Source: Amphiura filiformis (taxonomy: Eukaryota; Echinodermata; Ophiuroidea; Amphilepidida; Amphiuridae). From it: a stretch of DNA of 64,000 nucleotides. The stretch's first letter is position 1; each line of letters starts with the position of its first letter. Below the pieces are notes generated by a model. It had not been told where the DNA came from, did not search any database, and was given only the letters and a program-made list of their open reading frames with translations. Position numbers and translations under genes: made by a program. The stretch lies in NCBI RefSeq assembly GCF_039555335.1, contig NC_092628.1, forward strand, positions 61,920,235 to 61,984,234, read 5' to 3'. This document shows positions 1-13,034 of this stretch, in pieces.

Positions 1-104
1 TCTGCGCCAATGCATCACACCGCTATATAAGCAATTGATTTGTCACTTTTGACAGCTCGACAGAAATACGAAAACATTCGTAATTTATCATCAAGACTAC
101 TCAC

Positions 105-358
105 TTGCGTTGTTTTAGTAGAAGACGGTCGATTCCGTTCATTTCTCCAGCTACAGCCGCACATGCTGCCGCAGCAGAAGCCAGCGAAAACGCAGGCGGC
201 GGCGGTGGTGGTGGTGGAGCGCAAGCCCCATTCCGCGAACCCGGGGTGTCGAATTCGGTATCACTGGAAGACGACGATGTGGATTTTTCACTTAGAATTT
301 CAGCAACATTTTCTGTGCTGGATCCATACTTGAGGGAACCGTTGCCTTCTTCTGCCAT
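105..358 (-). CDS. Probable first coding exon of an unrecognised gene (partial, runs off left edge)
   Basis: The reading frame starts at an ATG with A at -3 and G at +4. It runs 84 codons to a good donor (AA|GTGAGT, plus-strand actcac at 99-104), leaving two bases for the next exon. The peptide begins MAEEGNGSLKYGSS and contains a serine run followed by DTEFDTPGSRNG. It then has eight prolines, an Ala/Ser-rich stretch, and ends GEMNGIDRLLLKQR. This looks like a disordered N-terminus. The DNA here is richer in GC and CpG than its surroundings, as expected of a 5' exon near a promoter. I do not recognise the family. The opposite strand is also open because of the triplet-biased composition, but it has no comparable start and donor combination. 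The downstream exons lie beyond the window. Confidence 0.5.
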
Positions 359-880
359 TATCTTAATTCACCTCTATTCGTGAGATTACTTATCAAAAAA
401 CTGGTTTAATTCTTCGACTTTTACTTAGTACAACAGGTGTCAAACTGGGCAGTGTTTATAAAGGCGAATAATTATGTATGCAGTTATTGGTCCAAACAAG
501 GTCAGGCTATATTTAACACGTGTTTTGATTGGACAAATGTGACCTCATAATTGATGTCATTATGTTGATGTCATATCTGAGCTCGTTGATTGGAGGATAG
601 TTAGTGACTCATTGAACCCCAGGAATCCCCGGCTAAAAATAAACCTGATGCAACTCATTCAGTCAACTTGGTAAATCCCGAATTTATTCATCAACATCGG
701 CTGATTTACATTGTATAAAGAATTGTATAAATCATCCCGGTAAATCATACATGCGCGTATTAATAAACCAGGTTTCCTGTCATTTTCCTCAAGATATATT
801 ATATTTTTCCAGAAACAACTATCGGTACCGTTTTAATAAACTAAAAAAATAACAATAGGCCTAATAAAAATAAAATGTTT
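359..880. other. Putative upstream region of the left-edge gene
   Basis: No coding signal was seen. If 105-358 is a first exon on the minus strand, this stretch holds its 5' UTR and promoter. I could not pick out a convincing TATA box or initiator. Confidence 0.25.
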
Positions 881-884
881 TAAT

Positions 885-1133
<249 letters not shown>

Positions 1134-1181
1134 GTGTTAATTTATAAATATATTAACCTTAATATTTAAATTAGTCAATGA

Positions 1182-2227
1182 CCCAGCAAACACAAAAATA
1201 TTCTGCAAACGTTAAAAGACCAATAATATTTTTAAAAGGCCAATTTTATATCATAGTAGGTTCTGATATTAAACCTACATTTTGGTATACAATAACAAAT
1301 AGGGTAAAAATGTTGCACTAATTGGCCATGGTCCCCTGCCCCCCCCTTTGCGCCGTCACGCATGAAGGAGGCATCGTGGGCATTAACCCCTCACTTTTGG
1401 GATTTCACCAGTTTAACTTCACTTTTATGTGCCCCTATAATATTGGGAATTTCCCAAATCCCCTCCCCTGTCAAATGCAGCGCGATCGGGGCATTTTGCC
1501 GGCCCCTCTCAGACTTGAGATAATTTTTCCCAGTTGACCCTCCCACTTTCAAATGGGGGCGACACGAAGGGGAACATGGATCAATCTCCCCTCAATTACA
1601 GAAGTTCAGTCCCTCTGTCAAATAGAGCTAAATACGAAATGAAATAGGGCCTAGGGCGGATCATATTCATAGGCCAAATTTGATGGGCGGATGAAGAGGG
1701 CAATTGAGCATTTGCCCTCCCTCCCAGTTAAAAGGGGTGATTTTATCATACATTTTGGCCAAATTTCCTTTGTTCCAAGGGGACCCCCGTCACCCCCAGG
1801 ACGAGCTACATAAACACAAAAGCACTGTGATCTGCCCCCCTCCCGCCCTGCCCGCAACAAGGGCTCTGGATACGTCACTGCATGATGATGGACCTACTGA
1901 CATTTATAATAGCATTCCCATATCAACCCTGTGAAAACACAAAAATGTATATTTTAAAAGTTATTAACGTGTTATAAGAAGCGCGTTTTGATTTGGTAAA
2001 AACATTTTTATAATTAGGCCTATATAAAGGTCTCGAAAACATTTTAAACACGTATTATATGAAAAACATTACAACAGTACTGTATACAAATTTTTGCTAA
2101 ATATTTTGTCAATACTTTAAAACATGTCAAAATGCATAATGTTTTGTACGAAATTTCCAAGAATGTTTTCTACAGGTCATTATCCTTAATAATATAAGCC
2201 GCCAGAAAATGTTTTGTGTTTGCTGGG
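1182..2227. mobile_element. MITE with CCCAGCAAACACAAA termini, split by an insertion
   Basis: The left end reads CCCAGCAAACACAAAA and the right end is its reverse complement, ttttgtgtttgctggg. The outer parts (to about 1240, and from about 1925) have the AAAACATTTT-rich body shared with the copies at 8863-9177 and 15982-16564. The middle of about 700 bases is unrelated and pyrimidine/GC-richer, with runs of C and ccctcccc. It is best read as a later insertion. No transposase is present. Confidence 0.6.
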
Positions 2228-2233
2228 AATTTA

Positions 2234-2430
2234 TTATTCGCTACTTGCACGGTTCCGCCATTATGCACTATGTGTGGGAGAGCCTCGAACTGGCAGCATA
2301 CATGAAAGGAAGAATTATGTAACCTTACACAGAACGTTATGACTAGTTCAATTCCCATTCATGTATGCTGCCAGTTCGAGGCTCTCCCGCACATAGTGCA
2401 TAATGGCGGAACCGTGCAAGTAGCGAATAA
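2234..2430. repeat. Long inverted repeat with ~73-base arms
   Basis: The left arm (from ttattcgctacttgcacgg to gcagcatacatgaa) is repeated almost perfectly in reverse complement on the right (ttcatgtatgctgcc to tagcgaataa). About 50 bases separate the arms. It directly abuts the right end of the preceding MITE. The transcript or single strand would fold as a long hairpin. Confidence 0.85.
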
Positions 2431-2773
2431 CATACCGGTAATGATAATACTGATTGCCTGATTGCCAACAGGCGGCATAGGACGCGCCACCGTGACGTAC
2501 GCCAAGCTGGCGAAGATACAGGGCTGACAGCCCCATTCAAAATACACGGTTAGCAATTACAAATGGAAAATTAACATACTTGCAGTGGGGTACTTTGCAG
2601 AACCCCGACGGTTTTAGAGTAAGATAATTTTGCTTTGACACCACATAACAAATTTAGAATTGTTTGTGAAGATTTCATGATTATGTGTTAATCCAATGGC
2701 GACGTCAAAATAGCGATATCGCATCCACCATCATCTGATTGCCAATGGGATTTGTAATAGCGCCATCTGCGGT

Positions 2774-3430
2774 TTAAGGGATCTGTTTTGAGCGTTTCGA
2801 CAGTATTTTTGGGGGGACATGAGAGCACATCAGACATATCGAATTGCATTTTGAATACGAAGAATGTCTTTCTGATATCAGATAATTTTCATTTTTTGAA
2901 ATTCACGATATAATACAAATTTTATGACAAATTACTAAAATTTGATATTTTTCACATTTTTGATATATAACAGTCCTCGAAGTTAATTTTATAAATCTAA
3001 TGACATATTCTTAAAGTGTATGTAGCTGGGAGGAAAAGCCGACAATCAATTGAAAATGTTGACCTTTCATATTGAAGATATGGATTTTTTCCCAAAAAGA
3101 CCTAATTGTTTTGGGTGTTTTGGGAAAAAAATCCATATCTTCAATACGAAAGGTCAAAATTTTCAATTGATCGTCGGCTTTTCATCCCACCTAAATACAC
3201 TTTAAGTATAAATCATCAGATTTATAAAGTTTGCTTCGAGTACTGTTAAATATCAAAAATATCGATTTTTAATCATTTGCCATAAAATGTGTAGGCCTAT
3301 TACATTGCGAATTTCAAGAAATCAAAATTATTTGATATCAGAAGGACATTCAGAATGCAAGTCGATATGTCTGATGTGCTCAAATGTCCCACAATAAATA
3401 CTATCCAAACGTTCATACCCCACCCCTTAA
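2774..3430. mobile_element. Foldback element with TTAAGGG termini (copy 1)
   Basis: The element starts TTAAGGG and ends CCCTTAA. Its two halves are reverse complements over most of their length: cagacatatcgaattgcat on the left answers atgcaagtcgatatgtctg on the right. The centre is a hairpin around atggattttttcccaaaa. A second copy with the same ends is at 45632-46309. There is no coding capacity, so it is a non-autonomous DNA transposon. Confidence 0.8.
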
Positions 3431-5270
3431 TACAATCAGTTAATCTTGTTGGAAGAAGTGATCAATTTCAGAAAACGCCACTGGATGGCAAAGCCAAATT
3501 TTCTTCCCCCATTTGTCACTTTTGTCCCATTGTGAGGGCCAGCCAAAGCCAACGGTCCCAATTTGTTTATTTTTGTCCCATTTTCAGTCATTTTAACGAC
3601 ACTATTCTCTTTACCGTCTCCATTTTACGACTGCATGCAGAATTCATTTTTAGGAAAAAAAAACAACAAAATGGCTTCAACCCCCAAATGGTGTCAATGA
3701 AAGAGAAAGAAGTAACGAATGTATTAAAATTATTTTCCCCACCGGGGTGACACTCCTCATAAGACACGGGTCAATGTTATTTTGGGTCCTTTTCATACCT
3801 CGAAATCCCAAGAAGATATGACGGGGGTCATTGCGATGTGAGAAGACCCAAAAAGGGGTCTTACGTGAGACTGTGAATTTTTTTTGTCAAAATATGAAAG
3901 TTGACACATTTTTCACACGAAAGTTTCAACAAGTCATCATTTTGTTTTAAATGTGAAGAAAAATAATGAAATTTTGTCAATTAAAATGGGTCATTCGATG
4001 AGAAATTATTAAGTTCAAAATTCTTGAAATAGGCCTACCCAGTTTCAGTAAAAGGTAAAAATGGCTTCACATCCCTGTCACCCTTTTTGAGTGTCCCGGG
4101 GACAGGGGATGGGTGCTGAATTGATTAGTCACTTTTTGCGTGAAAGCGTATTATATTGTCCGCTTTTTAGAATTTCGGCATTTCACCGGTGCAACCAAAA
4201 CGTAGGCCTATAGGCCTATAGGCCTGCTCGTACAAAAAGTGCAACACACCTATATTGCAATTATTAATTGAGTATACAGTCAGTGCCGTTAAAGTTTACA
4301 AATATGCCAGCACGGGCAAAATAGGAAATACTTAGCAGAGAACGCTTTGTAAGTGAAGTGATTTTTACATTTACCCAAAACAACTTAAGTATTTCACTTT
4401 TTGATTTCGACAATGTTGTTAAACAACTCGACTAATCATTTGCCGTTGAACAACTTAAATGACGTTTATAAGTAGTGTTGTTTTCATCTGTTTTCCGCAA
4501 AAAGTTCTTTCAATGTCGGGCAAGTATTTAAGCTATTGTAGAAGGCAAAATACGTGGGTGCAAAACAGCAAAAAGCGCAAAATGTGGTCTCAAAATTTGA
4601 ATGGAATAATGAACATCGAACATTGGTAATTAAGGAAGGACCGGACATAGATTTCAGTTTGCAATACAACTACGGTATTATAATAGTAGCCATGTGGCCT
4701 ATACGTGGGATACAAGGGCGGATCCATGGGAGAGGGGGAATCCGCCCTTAACAAAGGGGGAGGAGGTTGACGAATTTTAAGGTGATTTTACACACAAAAA
4801 ATAGCAAATTTATTTTACTCCAAGGGCCTCTCGGGCACCCCCCAGAATGCCCGAGAGATTAAATTTTGTTTTGAGTGGCCCCTTTCAAAAAACCTTTTCC
4901 GCCTCTTATAAGACACACAGTGTGGTCCTGAGGGGTTAGGCGGTTAACCCTCCAAATGATGTGTTGCTGACTCAACCTGAAAAGAAAATTTCACCCCACC
5001 CACACCCACCCACCCCAAAGAAAATTTCACCCTCGTCCCCGTGCCGTGTAAAATTGAAAATGGGCCCGGTAAACATAAACTTTTATCTTTATTTTGGGCT
5101 AAAATAGCGTGATTGAACCCATATATATCGGGAATTGTATATCTTTGTCCTCTCATACCGCCATACGCAAATATGTCAAATACTTGGCCACGCCGTCACA
5201 ATTTCAGGAGTTTTTCAAAAATTACAAAAAACACTGACCCCTCTCCCATGGTCGCAGTTTGGGCCTAATA
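3431..5270. other. Repeat-derived intergenic DNA
   Basis: No gene was found. The stretch 3476-3640 (ggcaaagccaaattttc, then the tgtccccat-like part) resembles the interior of the element at 53445-53620. A TAGGCCTA microsatellite cluster lies near 4203-4226. A small palindrome, aagggcggat to atccgccctt, sits at about 4713-4751. Confidence 0.4.
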
Positions 5271-7700
5271 TAATCGTGCCGTGCACTTTGTGATAAAAGC
5301 ATGAGAGTGTCCACACATAAAGTACATGGCCCAAAGTTTATTTCAGGATGTGCAGCCAGTTCAGATTTGACCCCTACTGACCCTAGAGGTCACGAAAGGT
5401 CACACAGGGGTAAAAATGAGTAAATGCTACAATCTTTTCAATAGATACACCAAATCACATATTTGGTATGCGCAAATTATACATATTTGGTATATGTAGT
5501 TTGTGCTATCTCAGATCTATGACCCATCGTCACATGATCGTTACAGAGTTATTCTTCAATAAAAATTCCTTTAAAAAAGGAATGGGGCGCCCAAATTATG
5601 TGAGCTTGGACGTGATATGGTGAATTCCATGGCATGGTGTTTAGATTTGGTCCCGGGATTTGGTATCATAATGATTTTTTCTAGGGAAGAGTAGAAGATG
5701 ATCAAATGCAAGACAAATGTGTTTGATTGGGGAAGGTGTATCACAGGACCGTTTTGGATGAAATAAATTGAATCGGAATGAAGCTGTCGTGTCAATTTGC
5801 GATTATGTGGGGTGGGGGAGTTCAATTTTGGGGCATATTGTAGTGATGATATTGCTTTGGATATTGAATATTGTTGAATTTCGTTATGCAGGGGGGGTAT
5901 ATGATGGATAGTATAGAAGAGGATCTACCCCTATGTTGACCAAAAGAAAAGTTTTTATGAATGTATAACGTCTGTGATACATATACATCATAACGTCTGT
6001 GATACATATACATCATCTACTTGCTAATACACTGAAAATCTAATAGAGATGAAGGATAAAAGACAATTACAGAACATTCATTCTTCAAAAGTAGCTATAT
6101 GGGTATACAATGTTTACAAGATAAGAACGTTAATGTTTTGTACATGAACGTAACATCTTTGATACATAGTTGTTAACACACTGAAAATCTGACTAGAGAT
6201 TTACAATTTGATGATATCCAAAAGAATACTTACTAACTTAGCATTGAAGAATTAAAATAATTACAGAACTTTCATTTGTTAACATACACGTAGCAATGAT
6301 TAACAATGTTGAAAATACAAACGTAACGTTTTGTTCATAAACATAACATCCTCGACACATCTAGGATCCGCATAATTTGTTGATTAATGTCATAAACAGT
6401 CACAAAAGATTTATGGTCTGATCATTTTATCATTTTAAGGGGACCCGATATTGCATTTGGAAGAACCAGGCTTTTCAATTACTATCAAAACTGCTGGGTA
6501 CCAAACTTTTGATACAGCTTGTATAGTAATTTGTTCTAATTTCCATGCAAAAGGAGCCAGTTGTTTCATCCTTAAAACAAATAGGCTACACCATAATTTC
6601 CAATTACCCCATGCAGATAGATAAGACCTTGGTAAGATAAGCGTGTTAATTGTTATGTCACTATCACTATCTTGATCTTGATAAGATGCCTGACTTTGAA
6701 ACTTTGGGTACAAAACTCATACTCTGCAAGTTAGGTCAAATTTTGCACTATGATTGTTTATTTGAGCTTATTGGACTATGCCATTCAGATTAGGCTATTG
6801 TAATCCAAAGTGTTGGTCACCGTCTATCGGGTTCTAAGAGGCGGTAAACTGGTTACAAAGGTCAAAGTGGTTACAAAGGTCAAAGGTCTCGATTTATTTG
6901 GTGTTTTTACAAATCCATTAATTTTGTCTTTTAAACAAAGAATATACGCACACCATTTTATCCTGTGCATAACAGAAAACAATAATAAAATAAAATCCAA
7001 GCATATTGTGGATTTATTTCTGAGCAAGGGCATAATTTTAGCAAAATAGCACAACAATTGCGGAGTAAATCTAGTAAGACTGAAATTAGAAGCTACTCAC
7101 AAGTACATGCCAATATTGTGGGACGCCTCCGTAGAGGGCGCCCCAAAAACCTCATTTGTGGGTAAAAATGACACGTTTTAGTTGTAGGCCTACATGGGTA
7201 AAAATTTCAACTTGCTCCGATTTTGACAAAAATTGTGGCAAATTGTCCATTTAGCTGACACGAATCATAAAAAGAATAGTTTTGCATATCTACTGTGTTA
7301 ACCTACATGAGATATCGGTTAAAAATGTCAAATGCCATTGAGTGGCCCCCGGGGAGTGGCCAAAGGGCCCTGTTTCTTGATTCTTATGACAAAACAAACA
7401 ATTTGCTACAAAATTTTGGAGGGAAAAAAAAATCGGTTTTTGTAGAATAACGATAGGTCGTAGATAGCGCGCGCAAATTATACATTTTTGAAATCCTTGT
7501 GATCCGACGAATAATTTGGTGTATCTGTTGACAAGATTTGAGCATTTTCACATTTTTGCCCCTGTGTGACCTTTCGTGACCTCTAGAGGTCACTAGGGGT
7601 CAAATCTGAAATGGCTCCACATCTTAAAATAAACTTTGGACTATGTACTTCATAATGTGGAAACTCCCATACCTTTATCACAAAGTGCACAATGATTCAG
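5271..7700. repeat. Pair of inverted repeat arms ~2 kb apart
   Basis: The arm at about 5271-5515 (gcactttgtgataaa, then gaggtcacgaaaggtcac) recurs in reverse complement at about 7450-7700 (gtgacctttcgtgacctc, then tttatcacaaagtgc). The intervening DNA has no transposase-like frame. This could be a decayed long-TIR element or two opposed copies of one repeat. Confidence 0.6.
5960..6365. repeat. Diverged tandem repeat, ~160-190 base units
   Basis: Three degenerate units are recognisable from recurring blocks. These are gatacata followed by acactgaaaatct, then agagat, then aattacagaac, then aacgtaac. A shorter perfect duplication (cataacgtctgtgatacatata) occurs at 5960-6015. Confidence 0.45.
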
Positions 7701-8233
7701 CTTAACTGCGATTCCAGGCCATTTTTGGGACCTTAGCAGCTAAACTAATATAACCCTTCCTTACTCGTGTTTGGGAAATTTTGGAAAATTACTATTAAAT
7801 TCTTTGTCCACCACCATAATTGTTTGAAATCTTACGTTGACCCTTGCGTATACCTATAGGTTGCTATAGGGGCTTCTTATTTGGTAAATAAACATGTTGA
7901 TACTCAATGCTATTATTTTGGTTTATTTACGCAATTACCCTAACAACTTTACAAATATTGTTTTGTGCAGTTTGCATAATGTGACTATCTATCTGGTCGA
8001 TTGAAAAAGCAAGAAGGTGAGACAGAGTAAAACCAATGGTATAATAAGGCATGCACTTGTATTTGTTATCAAGTCACGCATATCAAAACCACGAGTGAAT
8101 TCGTTTTCATGGATCCTTTTTTTTTCATGGATCCTTTCAGTGAAAAACACCAACAATATACATCTCTTATTGATAGCTCAGTTCTTGACATATTTCAAGA
8201 ATTGCACATTTTTTTAAATAAAATGTATACCAT

Positions 8234-8530
8234 TTAAAGGACTATTTCGTGATCCTAGCATCCTCTTTTTATAACATTTTTCAGTAGATATACACGAAAA
8301 AAGCTTATTCCCTAAATTTCAGTTATTCCGAATATTCCGATTCTGCGTTTGCGAGTTATGCGTGATTGATTATGTCACATTTCGTGATATTTTTGCTAAA
8401 CGAATTAATCTGCCAGAAATATGTTGTACATAAACATTATGTAGCCAGAGGTTTCCAGTGGTATAAAAATCTCAACTTTGTTTTTGGAGAAAAGTGGGGG
8501 GATGATGCTTTGGATCACGAAATGCCCTAA
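8234..8530. mobile_element. MITE with TTTCGTGATCC termini
   Basis: The left end, ggactatttcgtgatcc, matches the reverse complement of the right end, ggatcacgaaatgccc, and the similarity extends to the adjacent GCATC. The element is about 300 bases with no coding frame. Confidence 0.65.
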
Positions 8531-8862
8531 CGATCTGTTAGGGAATAGTCTATGCGCATTCACGTGTCGTGCGCTTAATTTATGTGCTTACGATTAAGAA
8601 AATATGTTGAGCTAAAAGGGCTGAAAGTGCGTTATTTCAAGTGAATTTCTTGAACTCTCTTTATAAAGAACCCAAGTGCTACCTTTCACTATGCTACAGT
8701 GAAGTTTGAAAAATTGGGCTCAAGAATATATATCTTTTAAAAACAATGACATGAATAAACGACATCTTCAAATCACAGATCATAATCTGTAAAGAAATAA
8801 ATACGTTTTATTTGTTAACGGCAATATCGGTACAGAATGATATGAACCCACACCCGTTCTCT

Positions 8863-9177
8863 CCCCAGCAAACACAAAACGTTTTAAAGAAAAGGTTTAA
8901 ATGTCGGGTTATACAAAGGGTATAAAATGTTTTAGTGACATTCAAAAAACATTTTTGAAAATTTAATGCAAAATATTCTAATATTATAAGCCTAAGTGGT
9001 GACAAATATTTTGAAAAAATATTTGCCGAAATATATTTTGCATTAACATTTTGACAACATTTTCAAAATGTCGCTGTAGTGTTTTTCATATAAAACGTAT
9101 TAAAATATTTTAATGACCTTTGTATAACCTGTCATGTAAATTTTGAAAACATTAAAAACATTTTTGTGTTTGTTGGA
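8863..9177. mobile_element. MITE, CCCAGCAAACACAAAA family
   Basis: It starts CCCAGCAAACACAAAACG and ends TTTTTGTGTTTGTTGG, its near reverse complement. The body has tandem AAAACATTTT-type words and tgtcgggttataca. It is the same family as 1182-2227 and 15982-16564. Confidence 0.7.
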
Positions 9178-9242
9178 TCTCTCTTTAAAAAAATACATAC
9201 GGATAGGTTATCATGGTTATAGAGAGACATCTCAAGTTGTAT

Positions 9243-9372
9243 ACTGCCAATATTGATATCAAATTGGATCTATTGAGCCCACTCTGTAAGTTTTAAAATA
9301 TTGGACGAGACGTATACGTCTCGTCCAATATTTTTAAACTCGGAGCGAGATCACTAAATATTGGCAGTAAAG
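9243..9372. repeat. Palindromic element centred on GACGTATACGTC
   Basis: A perfect palindrome core (aatattggacgagacgta followed by its complement) lies within weaker outer arms. ctgccaatatt on the left is answered by aatattggcag on the right. It is probably a very small hairpin transposon. Confidence 0.6.
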
Positions 9373-10563
9373 CATCCGATTTATCATTTATATGTTTTGG
9401 ATCCAATAGTTGCACAAATTTGGATTCATCAAAATATAATGATGTCAAACATTGAAACTAAACTTATAATAATACTCTCCTTCAGCCTGAAAGGCATCAA
9501 GTAAGACTTATTATCCTCACAGTTAGGCATTTACTACAGAGATGACACTGGGTGATCTGGGTGATTTTTAAAAAGAAGGAAATAAAAAATAGAGCGTAGC
9601 GAGGTAAGTCCATGCAACTACTTCAATCCAACACGCAGATCTAAACTATTGGTAGCTTAGAAATTACGTTAAAACTGGTTTTGATAAATACGTATTTATA
9701 AATTCGCACGTGAACACCTCCGTGCTGCCATAACAGCTTGTAGACAGTAAGTCTCGATGTGACCTTCTACATAGCGGGTGGTCGTCCTGTACATTTGAAT
9801 GCAAAGGCAGTAAACAACACGAGACTATACTGTGCAGCAAAATTGTCTCCAATACCTATGTTCCAACTATGTGATTATATTGTAAACGTTTCCGTCGATA
9901 AATATTTATTCCGTCGGCAAAATATTTTCAAAATGTTGTTTTTGATAACATATTGCAAATTCGGAATCCCCCATGTGTAATAATTTTGCTATTCAATTAA
10001 TACTTGAATTTGATTATATTTATCTAAAGAGTTCCTATCCTTTTCAATGGCATGAGGATTTGGCCACGCTGGTATGTCGTGCCCATGGGTCGCGTGCGTA
10101 TTTATAAACACGTATTTATAAATATAGTCGAAGCACACTGTTAAATTTACCGAAGTTTCTTAATGGTTGCTAAATTAGGGAAAACCACTTTAAAACCATT
10201 TCTTTTAAGAAATATCGACAAAATACTATGATGAAAACTGAAAGGATATAATATCCGCCATTGAAATCGCGTCCTCTTGCACTCGGAATTCCATATGCCC
10301 GGGCACTCAAATCAAGATTGGTCTCTCCTGACATAAAAACGCAGTTACTAAGGCGATACTGAAGGTTTCATACTTATCTACAAATAATACATTACCGCAT
10401 GTACCATATATTTTACAATATTAAAATGATAAGAAAGGATGAAACAACATTTCACTTTAAAGTTTGGATGAAATCTTGATCACTAAAGGATCTTTATGAT
10501 ACCCGCATTTAAAGTAATAATTCTTAAAATTGCTAAGTAGGAAGTCAACCAAATACATTAAAT

Positions 10564-10724
10564 AGAGAGCTTGCGAAATGACGTTACGTTAACTTTAACT
10601 TTAACTTCTAGAGGATTATAGAGGATTATGTATTCAAAACCACCTTGGTTTTGAATACATAATCCTCTATAATCCTCTAGACGTTAAAGTTAAAGTTAAC
10701 GTAACGTCATTTCGCAAGCTCTCT
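10564..10724. repeat. Near-perfect 161-base palindrome
   Basis: Arms of about 78 bases begin AGAGAGCTTGCGAAATGACG and differ at only a position or two. Only about six bases lie between them. The arms carry repeated ttaactt and gaggattata words. The high identity suggests recent origin or gene conversion between arms. Confidence 0.9.
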
Positions 10725-10787
10725 AATGTTTACGTTTGTACTTCATCTTTCATAAACAGTCTTTTTTTTTTTATTGTGAACTCTCCT

Positions 10788-10850
10788 TCTCCTCCTCCTC
10801 ATCGTCGTCGTTGTCGTGTTCGTAGTCGGCATCACCATCATCGTCATCGC

Positions 10851-10920
<70 letters not shown>

Positions 10921-11012
10921 TACATCGTCATCGTGATCATCATCGATATCGTGATCATCATCGTCGTCATCTTCACCAACATCGTCGTCGTCATCATTAT
11001 CATCATCATCAA
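10788..11012. repeat. (CAT)n/(ATG)n triplet microsatellite
   Basis: There is a perfect CAT core at about 10851-10920, flanked by degenerate CAT/CGT triplets on both sides. The triplets create long open frames on both strands (His, Ile or Asp homopolymers). These are composition artefacts, not genes. Confidence 0.95.
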
Positions 11013-11024
11013 ATCCACCATTGA

Positions 11025-12980
11025 CCAAATTTTCTATTTATCTTTAAAAAACCACAAACTTGATTTTCATAAATTCTTACAAAGATGCTTCAAGCATTAC
11101 AAATTAGGTCAATTTGGTGGTTTTTTTAAGTTTCTCATCAACGTAATCGCTAGAAACGGGAAATATTGCATTGCTGCCTCCCTTGCACCAATTATCACAG
11201 TAATATCAGTGCAAATAGATTGGTCTAGTTGGTAACAGCAATGCACAATAAATAATTGTAATTAGTATTCTATATAATTAATTTAGGTGCGAAGGTTGTC
11301 AACAAAATTTCAACCTGTTTAAAACACCCGATGTCGGTATCCAGAATCCAGAAAATAACCACTTTGTTGTGTCATAATAAAAAGCAAGTAATCGATTCCT
11401 TTAATTCGAAAGAATTACTCTTGTCAAAATATAGTGATTATCACTTAATGTCCTAACTATATTAATATACCTCCACCAAAATAATGTCATTATGGAAACC
11501 AAATTTGAAATAGAATTTGTTTCACAACAGACCAATTCAAAAGTAAATCTAAGCGCATTCTATGTGTATGTTAAAATCATATAATCCACCACCAGATTTT
11601 GTTGTTGCATGACAATTCATTTTTACACAATCAGTCTCTTCCTTTATACAATGCGCTTATTTTTTCAATTTTCATGTATCATCATACATGAACCACTGCC
11701 ATTGCAGTGCGCATGAACATAAATAATTATACTGCTATTAAAATTGAGCCATTCCACTGGTACCTTATTTTCATTCGTAACTTGGTATACGAAAATCGCA
11801 ACCATTGGTACCTATGTGGTAGCCATCTAATTAGCCCTAAACTAGACTGAAAACTAGACTACAGAGAGTGATCTAGCCATCTAATCGCCTCAGATGAACA
11901 TGGTGAAATCGTGACAATCATTGGCAATAATAAAATCTGGTGACCATAATACGACCTAGACGTAGAACAAAGTGTAGTCGTGGAACAATATTGAAAGGTC
12001 TCGCATGTTGGTATTATAGATTTGAAATCACGCGCCATAAAGTATGCGACAATGAATAAGAGTCTTCATTTGTTCACGACAACAACCGTTACTGTCTCCT
12101 GTGTCACTTTCATCTAACGAGGACAACCAATTATTGTTTCAACCATTTATCAAGTCCATCTTACAAACCACACAAGTACGACAACCATCTAATATTTTTA
12201 GTCGGTGTTTCTTAATATAATATAGCTTTTCATGTCTTCCATTTTCGTAATACTTTACGTATAATGATTTACTACAATTGATAGTATTTTTACATTATAC
12301 AACAACCTTGCTCATTCCTGCAGTATTAATAATATTGATATGTGTTCATACATTGTAATGTTTGTATAATTATATTCCACAAAGCACGATCAATCTCTTG
12401 CACAATCTTTTCACACAATGAATATAATTATTATACAATATTATACAGAGACTATGAACAGTAATTACACATAATATATAATACATATAAACGCGTGGCA
12501 TCATCCATTTTCAAACACAAATATATTTGAAAATAATTACTTGTTTCAAAATTCATACCGAATGCCAGCATCAATATTATTCACAAAACGATATGTACAA
12601 CAAATTGTGCGCCAACACAGCAAAGTGGTTTTCCTCGTTAGCCACCTTGAAGTATAAAAATATATTACATTTAATATGGCTAAATAAACTTTTTTTAATT
12701 TTATCGCATGTAGGTATTGTACATAGAATGACATAAGAAAATTGCAGTGAGGCGAACATAATTATGGTTAACTTTACATAAATATGTAAATAGTGGGGTG
12801 ATAAGAATTCACAGGATTGCACAGCAGATGAAAAGTAGAAAGAAAATGGTATATACAAAAAATGAATGACATATTATGTAAAATACGGGCTGGACAAAAA
12901 ATAAATTCTCATGATTTAATCCAAGATCGGGCACAAATGGTGTAATGTACATAGTATCGATTCGAAATGTCGAATAGACA
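11025..12980. other. AT-rich intergenic DNA downstream of the metalloproteinase gene
   Basis: I saw no gene or clear mobile element here. Short open frames lack start context, splice partners and protein-like composition. Confidence 0.4.
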
Positions 12981-12983
12981 CAT

Positions 12984-12989
12984 TTTATT
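12984..12989 (-). terminator. Candidate polyadenylation signal for the metalloproteinase gene
   Basis: AATAAA on the minus strand (tttatt on the plus strand) lies about 46 bases downstream of the stop codon at 13035-13037. This would give a short 3' UTR. It is a sequence match only. Confidence 0.45.
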
Positions 12990-13034
12990 ATAATTACAAA
13001 AAAATGTACAATTTAACATTCAAATGACCATTAT

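Noticed and set aside
10771..11235. Long open frames on both strands giving poly-His, poly-Ile or poly-Asp proteins
   Set aside because: They are translations of the CAT/ATG triplet array; all frames of one strand are open, so there is no coding evidence.
12527..12858. Overlapping frames of 62-93 codons downstream of the MMP gene
   Set aside because: They are AT-rich chance frames rich in Phe, Tyr, Ile and Lys, with no start context, motif or conservation cue.
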